NCBI RefSeq assembly: GCF_014650175.1
Contig: NZ_BMUL01000007.1
Location: forward strand, 248,001-312,000
Direction of reading: 5' to 3'
Length of the DNA stretch: 64,000 bases
Origin: Streptomyces termitum
GTDB lineage: Bacteria; Actinomycetota; Actinomycetes; Streptomycetales; Streptomycetaceae
The notes below the pieces were generated by a model. That model was given only the letters and a program-made list of their open reading frames with translations, did not search any database and had not been told where the DNA came from. The position numbers were made by a program, and so were the translations under genes. Below are positions 50,253-58,825 of the stretch, piece after piece. Each line of letters opens with the position of its first letter. The stretch's first letter is position 1.

Positions 50253-51707
50253 TTGGCGACGACCGACCGCTACGGCAACACCCTGCACGCCTGCACCCCC
50301 GAGGGGGCCGCGCACCTGGACCGGGCCGTGGAGGCCCTCCTCTTCTTCCGGCCCGAGGTGACCGGCGCCGTCGAGGACGCCCTCGCGGCGAGCCCCGGCT
50401 CGCCCGACGTCCAGGCGTTCGCCGCCTACCTGGGGACGCTCGGCACCGAGCACACCGGCGCCGCCACCGCCCGGGAGCGCTTCGCGCGCTACGCGGACGG
50501 TCTGGACGCCGCCGCGCTGCCCGCGCGCGAACGGCTCCACCTGGCCGCCGCCGCGGCCTGCCTCGACGGGGACCTGCACGGCGCGGCCGGCCTCCTGGAG
50601 GAGCTGAGCCTCGCCCACCCCCGGGACGCGCTGGCCCTCTTCGCCGGGCACCAGCTGGACTTCCTCACCGGCGACGCGGTCCGGCTGCGGGACCGGATCG
50701 GCGGCGCCCTGTCCGCCTGGGGACGGGCCGACGGGCACCGGGGCGCGCTGCTCGGCATGTACGCCTTCGGCCTGGAGGAGTCGGGCCACTACCGGCGCGC
50801 GGAGGAGGCCGGCCTCGCCGCCCTGGAGCGGCACCCGGCCGACGTGTGGGCGGTGCACGCCGTCACCCACACCTACGAGATGCAGGGCAGGATCGCCGAG
50901 GGCGTCGCCTTCCTCGACGCCCGCGCCGGACACTGGGGGAGCGGCAACTACCTGACCGTGCACAACTGGTGGCACTACGCGCTGTACGCGCTGGAGGCGG
51001 GCGCCGAGGAGACCGCGCTGCGGGTGTACGACGCGGCCGTGCACCGGCCGGAGTCGGCGGGCCTCGCGATGGAACTCCTCGACGCCGCCGCCCTGCTGTG
51101 GCGGCTGCGGCTCGCCGGGCGGGAGGAGCCGGAGCGCTGGGCGCGGCTGGCCGACGCGTGGGAGGCGCGGGCCGACCCGCCGTTCTACGCCTTCAACGAC
51201 GCCCACGCGGTGATGGCGTACGTGGGAGCGGGACGGCCCGGGGCGGCGGAGGCGCTGATCGCCGACCGGCGGCGGTGGCTGGCCGGGGACGCGGCGGGAC
51301 CGGCCCCGTCCAACCGGGCCATGACGGCGGAGATCGGACTCCCGGTCTGCGAGGCGCTCCTCGCGCAGGGCCGCGGCGACCACGCGGCCGTGGTGCGGCT
51401 GCTGTGGCCGGTACGGCGCCGGCTGCACGCCTTCGGGGGCAGCCACGCCCAGCGGGACGCGGTCCAGCGGACCCTGCTGGAGTCGGCGCTCGCGGCCGGG
51501 GACCACGACCGGGCCCGGCTGCTGCTGAGCGAGCGGGACGGGCTGCGGCCGGACAGTCCGTACAACTGGCTGGGCCGGGCCCGGCTGGCCGACGCGATCG
51601 GCGACGCGGCCCTCGCGGCGGTGGCGCGCGGGCGGGCGGAGGGCGCGCTGAAGGGGCTGCGCCCGGCCGCGCCCGGTCTCGTCCCCGTACCGGATCCGAC
51701 GCGGTGA
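50253..51707 (+). CDS. TPR-repeat protein, TTC38-like
   Basis: This 484-residue helical-repeat protein starts at TTG 50253, with GAGGAA ahead. The motif H-A-V-T-H-T-Y-E-M-Q-G-R plus H-N-W-W-H-Y-A-L-Y is the landmark of the TTC38 family shared by bacteria and animals, whose biochemical role is not known. No signal peptide or membrane segment. It lies between the divergent GNAT gene and the hydroxyproline cluster, but has its own possible terminator and seems unrelated to either. Confidence 0.78.
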   Translation: MATTDRYGNTLHACTPEGAAHLDRAVEALLFFRPEVTGAVEDALAASPGSPDVQAFAAYLGTLGTEHTGAATARERFARYADGLDAAALPARERLHLAAAAACLDGDLHGAAGLLEELSLAHPRDALALFAGHQLDFLTGDAVRLRDRIGGALSAWGRADGHRGALLGMYAFGLEESGHYRRAEEAGLAALERHPADVWAVHAVTHTYEMQGRIAEGVAFLDARAGHWGSGNYLTVHNWWHYALYALEAGAEETALRVYDAAVHRPESAGLAMELLDAAALLWRLRLAGREEPERWARLADAWEARADPPFYAFNDAHAVMAYVGAGRPGAAEALIADRRRWLAGDAAGPAPSNRAMTAEIGLPVCEALLAQGRGDHAAVVRLLWPVRRRLHAFGGSHAQRDAVQRTLLESALAAGDHDRARLLLSERDGLRPDSPYNWLGRARLADAIGDAALAAVARGRAEGALKGLRPAAPGLVPVPDPTR

Positions 51708-51718
51708 GGCCGGTCGGC

Positions 51719-51735
51719 CCGCCTTCGAAAGGCGG
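51719..51735 (+). terminator. Short hairpin after the TPR gene
   Basis: CCGCCTT and AAGGCGG form a 7-bp stem with a 3-base loop, 11 bp after the stop codon. No T run follows, so it is a weak candidate. Confidence 0.35.
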
Positions 51736-51817
51736 CTCCCGCACCGGAGTTGGGGGGCATTTCGGAAGGTGCCGGGTGAAACGGACCGGCGGGGGAGAGG
51801 GTCTGGGCAGCCGCAAA

Positions 51818-51836
51818 AGTATGTGACATATTACTG
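51818..51836. promoter_or_regulatory. Candidate GntR site 1, at the start of the dehydrogenase operon
   Basis: AGTATGTGACATATTACTG shares the core GTGACAT-N2-TAC with sites at 54825 (inverted) and 58777. It ends two bases before the GTG start codon of the first gene, so bound protein would directly cover the transcription or translation start. Confidence 0.65.
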
Positions 51837-51838
51837 CC

Positions 51839-53014
51839 GTGCCCAAGAGACACTCCTCCGACGTCGTGATCATCGGTGCCGGCGTCGTCGGAGCCGCCTG
51901 CGCCTACTACGCGGCCCGCTCCGGCCTCTCCGTCACCGTCGTCGACCGCGGTCCCGTCGCGGGCGGCACCACCGGTGCCGGAGAGGGGAACCTGCTCGTC
52001 TCCGACAAGGAGGCGGGCCCCGAGCTCGACCTCGCGCTGCTGTCCACGAGACTCTGGCGCGACCTCTCCGGCGTACTCCCGCCGGAGACCGAGTACGAGC
52101 CCAAGGGCGGGCTCGTCGTGGCGACCGGCGAGCCCGCCCTCAAGGCCCTCCGCGTCTTCGCGGAGGGCCAGCGGGAGGCCGGCGTCACCGCCACCGAGGT
52201 CCCCGCCGACCGGCTCCCCGATCTGGAACCCCACCTCGCCCCCGGCCTCGCCGGAGGCTTCCACTACCCCCAGGACGCCCAGGTCCAGCCCGCCCAGGCG
52301 GCCGCCCGGCTGCTCGCCGCCTCCGGCGCCGTGCTCCACCTCGGCGAGGAGGTCACCGCGATCCTGCGCGACCCGGCCGGCGCGGTCCGGGGCGTCCGCA
52401 CCGCCCGTCGCGAACTGCTCGCCCCCGCCGTGGTCAACGCCGCCGGCACCTGGGGCGGCGAGGTCGCCCGGCTCGCCGGTGTCCGCCTGCCCGTCCTGCC
52501 CCGCCGGGGCTTCGTCCTCGTCACCGAACCCCTGCCGCGCGTCGTCCGCCACAAGGTCTACGCCGCCGACTACATCGCCGACGTCGCCAGCGGCTCCGCC
52601 GCCCTCCAGTCCTCCGCCGTCGTCGAGGGCACGCCCGGCGGGCCCGTCCTCATCGGCGCCACCCGCGAACGCGTCGGCTTCGACCGCTCCCTGTCCACCG
52701 AGGCGCTGCGCCGGCTCGCCGCCCAGGCCGCCGCCCTCTTCCCGGTCCTCGCCGACGTCCAGGTGCTCCGCGCCTACCACGGCTTCCGCCCCTACCTCCC
52801 CGACCACCTCCCGGCGATCGGCCCCGACCCGCGCGTCCCCGGCCTCCACCACGCCTGCGGCCACGAGGGCGCGGGCATCGGCCTGGCCCCCGCCACCGGG
52901 GCGCTCACCGCCGCCGCCCTCACCGGCGCCGCGCCCCCGCTCGACCCGGCCCCCTTCCGGCCCGAGCGGACGTACGGCCCGGCGGACGACCCCACCCAGG
53001 AGCAGCAGAGTTGA
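51839..53014 (+). CDS. FAD-dependent D-hydroxyproline dehydrogenase, catalytic subunit (LhpB-like)
   Basis: A 391-residue DAO-type flavoprotein. The dinucleotide-binding start V-V-I-I-G-A-G-V-V-G lies at 9-18 and the FAD-contacting end region H-A-C-G-H-E-G-A-G-I-G-L-A-P at the C-terminus. With the next two genes it forms the heteromeric D-hydroxyproline dehydrogenase known from Pseudomonas (LhpBEF type), which oxidises cis-4-hydroxy-D-proline to pyrroline-4-hydroxy-2-carboxylate. No ribosome site precedes GTG 51839 and a candidate -10 (CATATT) ends six bases before it, so the mRNA may be leaderless. Its stop overlaps the next start by four bases. Confidence 0.82.
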   Translation: MPKRHSSDVVIIGAGVVGAACAYYAARSGLSVTVVDRGPVAGGTTGAGEGNLLVSDKEAGPELDLALLSTRLWRDLSGVLPPETEYEPKGGLVVATGEPALKALRVFAEGQREAGVTATEVPADRLPDLEPHLAPGLAGGFHYPQDAQVQPAQAAARLLAASGAVLHLGEEVTAILRDPAGAVRGVRTARRELLAPAVVNAAGTWGGEVARLAGVRLPVLPRRGFVLVTEPLPRVVRHKVYAADYIADVASGSAALQSSAVVEGTPGGPVLIGATRERVGFDRSLSTEALRRLAAQAAALFPVLADVQVLRAYHGFRPYLPDHLPAIGPDPRVPGLHHACGHEGAGIGLAPATGALTAAALTGAAPPLDPAPFRPERTYGPADDPTQEQQS

Positions 53015-53328
53015 GCCGCCGCACCCCGCGCGCCCTCGTCGGAGGAGCGCCCCAGGAGACCTTCACCTTCCGCTTCGACGGACGGGAGATCCCGGCCGCC
53101 GCCGGGCAGACCGTCGCCGCCGCCCTGTGGGGCGCGGGCGTCCTCGCCTGGCGCACCACCCGACACGGCGGCGAGCCCCGCGGCGCCTTCTGCGGCATCG
53201 GCCAGTGCTTCGACTGCCTCGTCACCGTGGACGGCGCGCCCAACCGCCGCGCCTGCCTCGTCCCGGCCCGCCCCGGCGGCCTCGTCACCAGCCAGGAGGG
53301 AACCGGCCATGACGACCTCGCCGTCTGA
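53011..53328 (+). CDS. 2Fe-2S subunit of D-hydroxyproline dehydrogenase (LhpF-like)
   Basis: A 105-residue ferredoxin-like subunit with four cluster cysteines at 61, 66, 69 and 82 (F-C-G-I-G-Q-C-F-D-C, then R-A-C-L-V). TTG 53011 overlaps the preceding stop by four bases and has AGGAG upstream; the 3' end overlaps the next gene by 20 bases. It should pass electrons from the FAD subunit to the second flavoprotein. Confidence 0.85.
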   Translation: MSRRTPRALVGGAPQETFTFRFDGREIPAAAGQTVAAALWGAGVLAWRTTRHGGEPRGAFCGIGQCFDCLVTVDGAPNRRACLVPARPGGLVTSQEGTGHDDLAV

Positions 53329-54757
53329 CCCGTCCGGCACGTCTGACCCGTCCGACGCGCCCGGCACGTCCGGCCCGGACGCCGTCGTCGACCTCGCGGT
53401 CGTCGGGGCCGGGCCCGCCGGGCTCGCCGCCGCCGTCACCGCCGCCGCCCTCGGCCTCACCGTCGCCCTCCTCGACGCGGGCACCCGCCCCGGCGGCCAG
53501 TACTACCGCCACCCCGACCCGGTCCTCGGCGCCGCCCGGCCCGAGGCCCTGCACCACGACTGGACCGCCTTCGCGGGCCGCGCCGCCGAGCTGCGCGCGC
53601 ACGCCCGCGCCGGGCGCGTCCGCTACCTCCCCGGCCACCAGGTGTGGAGCGTCACCGGCTCCGGCGCCGACTGGACCGTCCACGCCCGCGCCGACGAGGC
53701 CGCCGCCCGCCCGGTGCGGGCCCGCGCGGTGCTCCTCGCCACCGGGGCGTACGAGCGCCAACTCCCCTTCCCCGGCTGGACGCTGCCCGGCGTCGTCGGT
53801 GCCGGCGGAGCGCAGGCCATGCTCAAGAGCGGGCTCGTGCTGCCCGGCCGCCGGGTCGTCGTCGCGGGCAGCGGGCCGCTGCTCCTCGCGGTCGCCGCCT
53901 CGCTGGCCGCCGCCGGTGCCCGGGTCCCCGCCGTCGTCGAGGCCGCCGGGTACGCCCCGTACGCCCGCCACACCGGCACCCTGCTGCGCAACCCCGGCAA
54001 GCTCGTCGAGGGCGCCGTCCACGGCGGCGCGCTGCTGCGCCACCGGGTGCGGCCGCTGCTGCGGCACGCCGTCGTGGCGGCGCACGGCACCGGCCGGGTC
54101 GAGGCGGTGACCGTGGCCCGGCTCGACCGGGACTGGCGGCCCGTGCCCGGCACCGGACGCCGCGTTCCCTGCGACGCGCTGGCCGTCGGCCACGGCCTCG
54201 TCCCCGAGCTCTCCCTCGCCACCGCCCTCGGCTGCGCCACCCGCACCGCCGCCGACGGCACGGTCGCCCTCGTCCTCACCCCCGGGCTGCGGACCTCGGT
54301 GCCCGGCGTCTGGGCGGCCGGTGAGACCGGCGGTGTCGGCGGGGCGCAACTCGCCCTGATCGAGGGCGAGATCGCCGCCCACACGGTGGCGGGCCGGGCG
54401 GTCCCGGCCGGGCTCGCGCGCGGCCGGGAGCGGCTGCGGGCCTTCGCCGACGTGATGGGCGCCGCCCACCGGCCGGGCCCCGGCTGGACGGACTGGCTCC
54501 GCGAGGAGACCGCCGTCTGCCGCTGCGAGGAGGTGTCCGCCGGGTGCGTCCGCGAGGCGGTGACCGAGCTGGGCGCGACCGACGCCCGTACGGTCAAACT
54601 GCTGACCCGGGCCGGGATGGGCTGGTGCCAGGGCCGGATGTGCGGCCCGGCGGTGGCCGCGCTGGCCGGGGACGGCCCCGCCCCGGACCGCCGCCCGCTG
54701 GCCTGCCCGGTCCCCCTGCGGCAGCTCGCCGAACTGCCCCCCGACACCCCCTCCTAG
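53309..54757 (+). CDS. FAD/NAD(P) and BFD-type Fe-S subunit of D-hydroxyproline dehydrogenase (LhpE-like)
   Basis: A 482-residue pyridine-nucleotide-disulfide-like flavoprotein. After a 25-residue Ser/Thr/Asp/Pro-rich start come FAD motif V-V-G-A-G-P-A-G, a second Rossmann motif V-V-V-A-G-S-G-P and the terminal G-V-W-A-A-G-E-T-G-G-V-G-G. A BFD-like 2Fe-2S domain ends the protein, with Cys404, Cys406, Cys440 and Cys445. This is the architecture of the HcnB/LhpE alpha-type subunits. It completes the three-part dehydrogenase. Confidence 0.85.
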   Translation: MTTSPSDPSGTSDPSDAPGTSGPDAVVDLAVVGAGPAGLAAAVTAAALGLTVALLDAGTRPGGQYYRHPDPVLGAARPEALHHDWTAFAGRAAELRAHARAGRVRYLPGHQVWSVTGSGADWTVHARADEAAARPVRARAVLLATGAYERQLPFPGWTLPGVVGAGGAQAMLKSGLVLPGRRVVVAGSGPLLLAVAASLAAAGARVPAVVEAAGYAPYARHTGTLLRNPGKLVEGAVHGGALLRHRVRPLLRHAVVAAHGTGRVEAVTVARLDRDWRPVPGTGRRVPCDALAVGHGLVPELSLATALGCATRTAADGTVALVLTPGLRTSVPGVWAAGETGGVGGAQLALIEGEIAAHTVAGRAVPAGLARGRERLRAFADVMGAAHRPGPGWTDWLREETAVCRCEEVSAGCVREAVTELGATDARTVKLLTRAGMGWCQGRMCGPAVAALAGDGPAPDRRPLACPVPLRQLAELPPDTPS

Positions 54758-54824
54758 CCCGCCCTTCCCCTGCCTTCCCCCGTTTTCCGCGGCGTTCACA
54801 CTCTTGTGGGCGCCGCCCGCCCCC

Positions 54825-54843
54825 TAGTAAAATGTCACACACT
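54825..54843. promoter_or_regulatory. Candidate GntR site 2, before the aldolase-type gene
   Basis: Read on the minus strand this is AGTGTGTGACATTTTACTA, 15 of 19 positions identical to site 1. It overlaps the likely -10 region (TAGTAAAAT) and lies 17 bp before ATG 54861, with AAAGGAG in between. Confidence 0.65.
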
Positions 54844-54860
54844 ACAAAGGAGTCCGTACG

Positions 54861-55760
54861 ATGACCGACACCCGCATCCGCCCCTGGCACGGCATCATGG
54901 TCGCCACCACGCTGCCGCTGCGCGAGGACCTCTCCGTCGACCTCGACGCCTACGCCGAGCACGTCCGCTGGCTCCTCGCCAACGGCTGCGACGGCGTCGT
55001 CCCCAACGGCTCGCTGGGCGAGTACCAGACCCTCACCGACGCCGAGCGCGCCGCGGTCGTCCGCACCGCCGTCGAGGCCGCCGGTGACGGCTCCCGCGTC
55101 ATGCCCGGCGTCGCCGCCTACGGCAGCGCCGAGTCCCGCCGCTGGGCCGAGCAGGCCGCCGAGGCCGGCGCGGGCTCCGTCCTGCTCCTGCCGCCCAACG
55201 CCTACCGCGCCGACGAGGACGCCGTCCGCGCCCACTACGCCGAGGTCGCCAAGGCGGGCGTGCCGATCGTCGCCTACAACAACCCCATCGACACCAAGGT
55301 CGACCTCACCCCCGCCCGCCTCGCCCGGCTGCACGCCGACGGCCACATCGTCGCCGTCAAGGAGTTCAGCGGCGACGTCCGCCGCGCCTACGAGATCGCC
55401 GAACTCGCCCCCGGCCTCGACCTCCTCATCGGCGCCGACGACGTCCTCCTCGAACTCGCCCTCGCCGGGGCCGTCGGCTGGATCGCCGGCTACCCCAACG
55501 CCCTGCCCGAGTCCGCCAACGCGCTCTACCGGGCCGCCGTCGCCGGAGACCTCGCCACCGCCCTCCCGCTCTACAAGTCCCTGCACAGCCTCTACCGCTG
55601 GGACTCCAAGACCGAGTTCGTCCAGGCCATCAAGCTCTCCATGGACCTCGCCGGCCGCCCCGGCGGCCCCACCCGCGCCCCGCGCCTGCCGCTCACCGGC
55701 GCCGTCGAGGCCGGTGTCCGCGCCGCCACCGAGAAGGCCCTGGCCGAGGGCCTCCGCTAG
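54861..55760 (+). CDS. DapA-family lyase, likely pyrroline-4-hydroxy-2-carboxylate deaminase
   Basis: A 299-residue class I aldolase-fold enzyme. The G-S-L-G-E motif (50-54) binds the carboxylate, Tyr139 is in V-A-Y-N-N-P and Schiff-base Lys167 in V-A-V-K-E-F-S. DapA relatives in hydroxyproline clusters convert pyrroline-4-hydroxy-2-carboxylate to alpha-ketoglutarate semialdehyde and ammonia (LhpC/HypD-type). That fits the dehydrogenase product of the upstream genes. ATG 54861 has a perfect AAAGGAG. Confidence 0.82.
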   Translation: MTDTRIRPWHGIMVATTLPLREDLSVDLDAYAEHVRWLLANGCDGVVPNGSLGEYQTLTDAERAAVVRTAVEAAGDGSRVMPGVAAYGSAESRRWAEQAAEAGAGSVLLLPPNAYRADEDAVRAHYAEVAKAGVPIVAYNNPIDTKVDLTPARLARLHADGHIVAVKEFSGDVRRAYEIAELAPGLDLLIGADDVLLELALAGAVGWIAGYPNALPESANALYRAAVAGDLATALPLYKSLHSLYRWDSKTEFVQAIKLSMDLAGRPGGPTRAPRLPLTGAVEAGVRAATEKALAEGLR

Positions 55761-55784
55761 CCCAGAGGGGGAGAAGACCAGCCC

Positions 55785-56789
55785 ATGCGCACCCGACACG
55801 TCTACCACGCGGTGGACTCCCACACCGAGGGCATGCCCACCCGCGTGATCACCGGCGGCGTGGGAGTGATCCCCGGCGCCACCATGGCCGAGAAGCGGCT
55901 CCACTTCATCGAGCACCGCGACGACCTGCGCACCCTGCTCATGTACGAGCCGCGCGGCCACGCCGCCATGAGCGGCGCGATCCTCCAGCCCGCCACCCGC
56001 CCCGACGCCGACTACGGAGTCCTCTTCGTCGAGGTCTCCGGCCTGCTCCCGATGTGCGGCCACGGCACCATCGGCGTCGCCACCGTCCTCGTCGAGACCG
56101 GCATGGTCCCGGTCACCGAACCGGTCACCACCGTCCGCCTCGACACCCCCGCCGGCCTGGTCTCGGCCGACGTCCGGGTGGAGGACGGCGCCGCCCGCTC
56201 CGTCACGCTCACCAACGTCCCCGCCTTCGCGGTCGGACTCGACCTCAAGACCGAGGTCCCCGGCCTCGGCACCGTCACCTACGACCTCGCCTACGGCGGC
56301 AACTTCTACGCCTTCGTCGAACTCGACGCCCTCGGCCTGCCCTTCGACCGCGCCCGCAAGCAGGACCTGATCACCGCCGGACTGGCGATCATGGACGCGA
56401 TCAACGCGGGCGACGACCGGCCCGTCCACCCCGAGGACCCGGCCGTCGCGGGCGTCAAGCACGTCTACCTCGCCGCCCCCGGCTCCGACGCCGTCCGCTC
56501 CCGGCACGCCATGGCCATCCACCCCGGCTGGTTCGACCGCTCCCCGTGCGGCACCGGCACCAGCGCCCGGATGGCCCAGCTGCACGCCCGCGGCCTGCTC
56601 CCGATGGACACCGACTTCGTCAACGAGTCCTTCATCGGCACCGAGTTCACCGGACGGCTCGTCGCCGCCGCCACCGTCGGCGGCCGGCCCGCCGTCGTCC
56701 CCACCGTCACCGGACGGGCCTGGATCACCGGCACCGCCCAGTACTTCCTCGACCCCACCGACCCCTTCCCCGCCGGATTCCTGCTGTGA
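55785..56789 (+). CDS. 4-hydroxyproline 2-epimerase (proline racemase family)
   Basis: A 334-residue proline-racemase-fold enzyme with both catalytic cysteines: Cys91 in M-C-G-H-G-T and Cys255 in D-R-S-P-C-G-T-G-T-S. Two Cys mark racemases and epimerases rather than dehydratases. In this cluster it most likely converts trans-4-hydroxy-L-proline to cis-4-hydroxy-D-proline, feeding the dehydrogenase. ATG 55785 lies 24 bp after the aldolase-type gene; GGGGGAG upstream. Its stop overlaps the next start by four bases. Confidence 0.88.
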   Translation: MRTRHVYHAVDSHTEGMPTRVITGGVGVIPGATMAEKRLHFIEHRDDLRTLLMYEPRGHAAMSGAILQPATRPDADYGVLFVEVSGLLPMCGHGTIGVATVLVETGMVPVTEPVTTVRLDTPAGLVSADVRVEDGAARSVTLTNVPAFAVGLDLKTEVPGLGTVTYDLAYGGNFYAFVELDALGLPFDRARKQDLITAGLAIMDAINAGDDRPVHPEDPAVAGVKHVYLAAPGSDAVRSRHAMAIHPGWFDRSPCGTGTSARMAQLHARGLLPMDTDFVNESFIGTEFTGRLVAAATVGGRPAVVPTVTGRAWITGTAQYFLDPTDPFPAGFLL

Positions 56790-57832
56790 CCGGCCCCTTC
56801 GCGGACGGGATCCGCGTCATCGACTACCACACCGCCGGCGAGCCCTTCCGGATCGTCGCCGACGGCCTGCCGCCCGCCCCCGGCGACACCGTCGCCGAGC
56901 GGTGCGCCACCGCCATCGGCGCGGGCGGCTCCGGCACCGCCCCCCGCCCCGGCCCCCTCGACACGCTGCGCCGCCTCCTCGTCCAGGAACCGCGCGGCCA
57001 CGCCGGGATGTACGGCGGCTTCGTCGTCCCGCCCGACGACGACGGCGCCCACCTCGGCGTCCTCTTCTGGCACAAGGACGGCTTCTCCACCGCCTGCGGC
57101 CACGGCACCATCGCCCTCGCCGCCTGGGCCGTCGACAGCGGCCTCGTCCCGGCCGGCGAGGACGACCGGGACGTGCCCGTCCGCATCGACGTGCCCTCCG
57201 GCCGGGTCACCGCCACCGTCCACCGCTCCGCCGGCCGCACCACCGGCGTCACCTTCCGCAACGTGCCCGCCCGGGTCACCGCCCGCAAGGTGCCCGTCGC
57301 CACCGGACTCGGCGTCGTCGAGGCCGACCTCGCCCACGCCGGCGCCTGCTACGCCTCCGTCGCCGCCCGCGACCTCGGCCTCTCCGTGAAGAAGGCGTCC
57401 CTGCCCGAACTCACCCGGGCGGGACGGGAGATCAGGCACGCGCTGGCCGGCCACCCCGGCACCTGGCACCCCGACGGCCCCCTCCTCTCCGGCGTCTACG
57501 GCGTGATCCTCCACGAGGACCTGCCCGACACCCCCGAAGGGCCGCGCCAGCGGAACGTCACCGTCTTCGCCGACGGCCAGATCGACCGCTCCCCGTGCGG
57601 CTCCGGCACCTCCGCCCGGCTCGCCCTGCTGGCCGCCGACGGCCTCTTGGAGGAGGGCCGGGTCCTCACCCACGAGTCGATCGCCGGAACCGTCTTCACC
57701 GGCCGGGTCCTGCCCGGCGGCGACCCCGCCGACGGCCTCGTCACCGAGGTCACCGGCACCGCCCACCGCACCGGCGAGACCCTCTTCACGCTCGACCCGG
57801 ACGACCCGGTCGGCACGGGGTTCCTCCTGTGA
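56786..57832 (+). CDS. Second proline-racemase-family enzyme
   Basis: A 348-residue paralogue of the preceding protein, GTG 56786 overlapping its stop by four bases. Cys104 (T-A-C-G-H-G-T) and Cys271 (D-R-S-P-C-G-S-G-T-S) are both present. That argues for epimerase or racemase activity and against trans-3-hydroxyproline dehydratase, which has Thr at the second place. Yet the next gene looks like a pyrroline-2-carboxylate reductase, the usual partner of that dehydratase, so the substrate is open. Possible roles are epimerising another hydroxyproline isomer or proline itself. Confidence 0.78.
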   Translation: MTGPFADGIRVIDYHTAGEPFRIVADGLPPAPGDTVAERCATAIGAGGSGTAPRPGPLDTLRRLLVQEPRGHAGMYGGFVVPPDDDGAHLGVLFWHKDGFSTACGHGTIALAAWAVDSGLVPAGEDDRDVPVRIDVPSGRVTATVHRSAGRTTGVTFRNVPARVTARKVPVATGLGVVEADLAHAGACYASVAARDLGLSVKKASLPELTRAGREIRHALAGHPGTWHPDGPLLSGVYGVILHEDLPDTPEGPRQRNVTVFADGQIDRSPCGSGTSARLALLAADGLLEEGRVLTHESIAGTVFTGRVLPGGDPADGLVTEVTGTAHRTGETLFTLDPDDPVGTGFLL

Positions 57833-58776
57833 GCGGCCCGGACGCCCCGCCCCGCCTCGACGGCGCCGAGGTGCTCCGGCGGCTCACCCCGGCCGCCGCC
57901 GTCGAGGCACTGGCCGCCGTCCTGCGCGACGGCCTCGACCCGGAGGCGTGCCCGCCGCGCTCCGCCGTCCCCGTCCCCGCCGGCGAACTGCTCCTCATGC
58001 CCGCCGCGGCCGGCGACTGGGCGGGCGTGAAGATCGCCGGGGTGGCGCCCGGCAACGCGGCCCGCGGACTGCCCCGCATCACCGGCAGCTACCTCCTGCT
58101 CGACGGGACCACCCTCCAGCCCGCCGCCCTCCTCGACGGCGCCGCGCTCACCGCCCTGCGCACCCCCGCCGTCTCCGCCCTGGCGGTCCGTCACCTCGCC
58201 CCCGACGACCGGCCGTTGCGGCTGGTGGTCTTCGGCTCGGGACCGCAGGCGTACGGACACCTGGAGGCGCTCCTCGCGGTCCGGAAGCTCGCCTCCGCCA
58301 CCGTGGTGGCGCGCGACCGGGACCGGGCCGCCGCGCTCGCCGCGCACGCCCTCGCGCTCGGCGTCCCCGAGGCCCGTACCGGCACCGCCGAGGAGGTGGA
58401 CGGGGCCGACCTGGTGGTGTGCTGCACCACCGCGCGGACCCCGCTCTTCGACGGCCGCCGGGTGGCCCCGGGGGCGGTGGTCGTCGCGGTCGGCTCGCAC
58501 GAGCCGGACGCCCGCGAGACCGACACCGCCCTGGTCCGCCGGGCCGAGGTCTACGTCGAGGCGCGGGCGGCGGCCCTGCGGGAGGCCGGTGACCTGCTGA
58601 TCCCGGAGGCGGAGGGGGCGATCGGCCCCGGGCACATCACCGGCACCCTCGCCGACCTCGTACGGGGACCCGCCCCGCTCGCGCCGACAGGTGCCCCCCG
58701 CCTCTTCAAGAGCGTGGGCATGGCCTGGGAGGATCTGGCCGTGGCCGTGGCGGTCCACCGGGCGGCCCCGGCCTGA
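57829..58776 (+). CDS. Ornithine cyclodeaminase/mu-crystallin family, likely pyrroline-2-carboxylate reductase
   Basis: A 315-residue protein with the NAD(P)-binding motif V-V-F-G-S-G-P-Q-A and the family phrases L-R-T-P-A-V-S-A-L-A and F-K-S-V-G-M-A-W-E-D. Members next to proline-racemase genes reduce pyrroline-2-carboxylate to L-proline; others deaminate ornithine. GTG 57829 overlaps the previous stop by four bases, making a tightly coupled run of three genes. It ends 49 bp before the GntR gene. Confidence 0.78.
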   Translation: MSGPDAPPRLDGAEVLRRLTPAAAVEALAAVLRDGLDPEACPPRSAVPVPAGELLLMPAAAGDWAGVKIAGVAPGNAARGLPRITGSYLLLDGTTLQPAALLDGAALTALRTPAVSALAVRHLAPDDRPLRLVVFGSGPQAYGHLEALLAVRKLASATVVARDRDRAAALAAHALALGVPEARTGTAEEVDGADLVVCCTTARTPLFDGRRVAPGAVVVAVGSHEPDARETDTALVRRAEVYVEARAAALREAGDLLIPEAEGAIGPGHITGTLADLVRGPAPLAPTGAPRLFKSVGMAWEDLAVAVAVHRAAPA

Positions 58777-58795
58777 GCAACGTGACATTGTACGC
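58777..58795. promoter_or_regulatory. Candidate GntR site 3, before the regulator's own gene
   Basis: GCAACGTGACATTGTACGC carries the shared core GTGACAT-N2-TAC and lies 30 bp before the GntR start codon, consistent with autoregulation. Confidence 0.6.
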
Positions 58796-58825
58796 TGGGC
58801 GCCTGCGGATTCTCGGAGGAACGGC

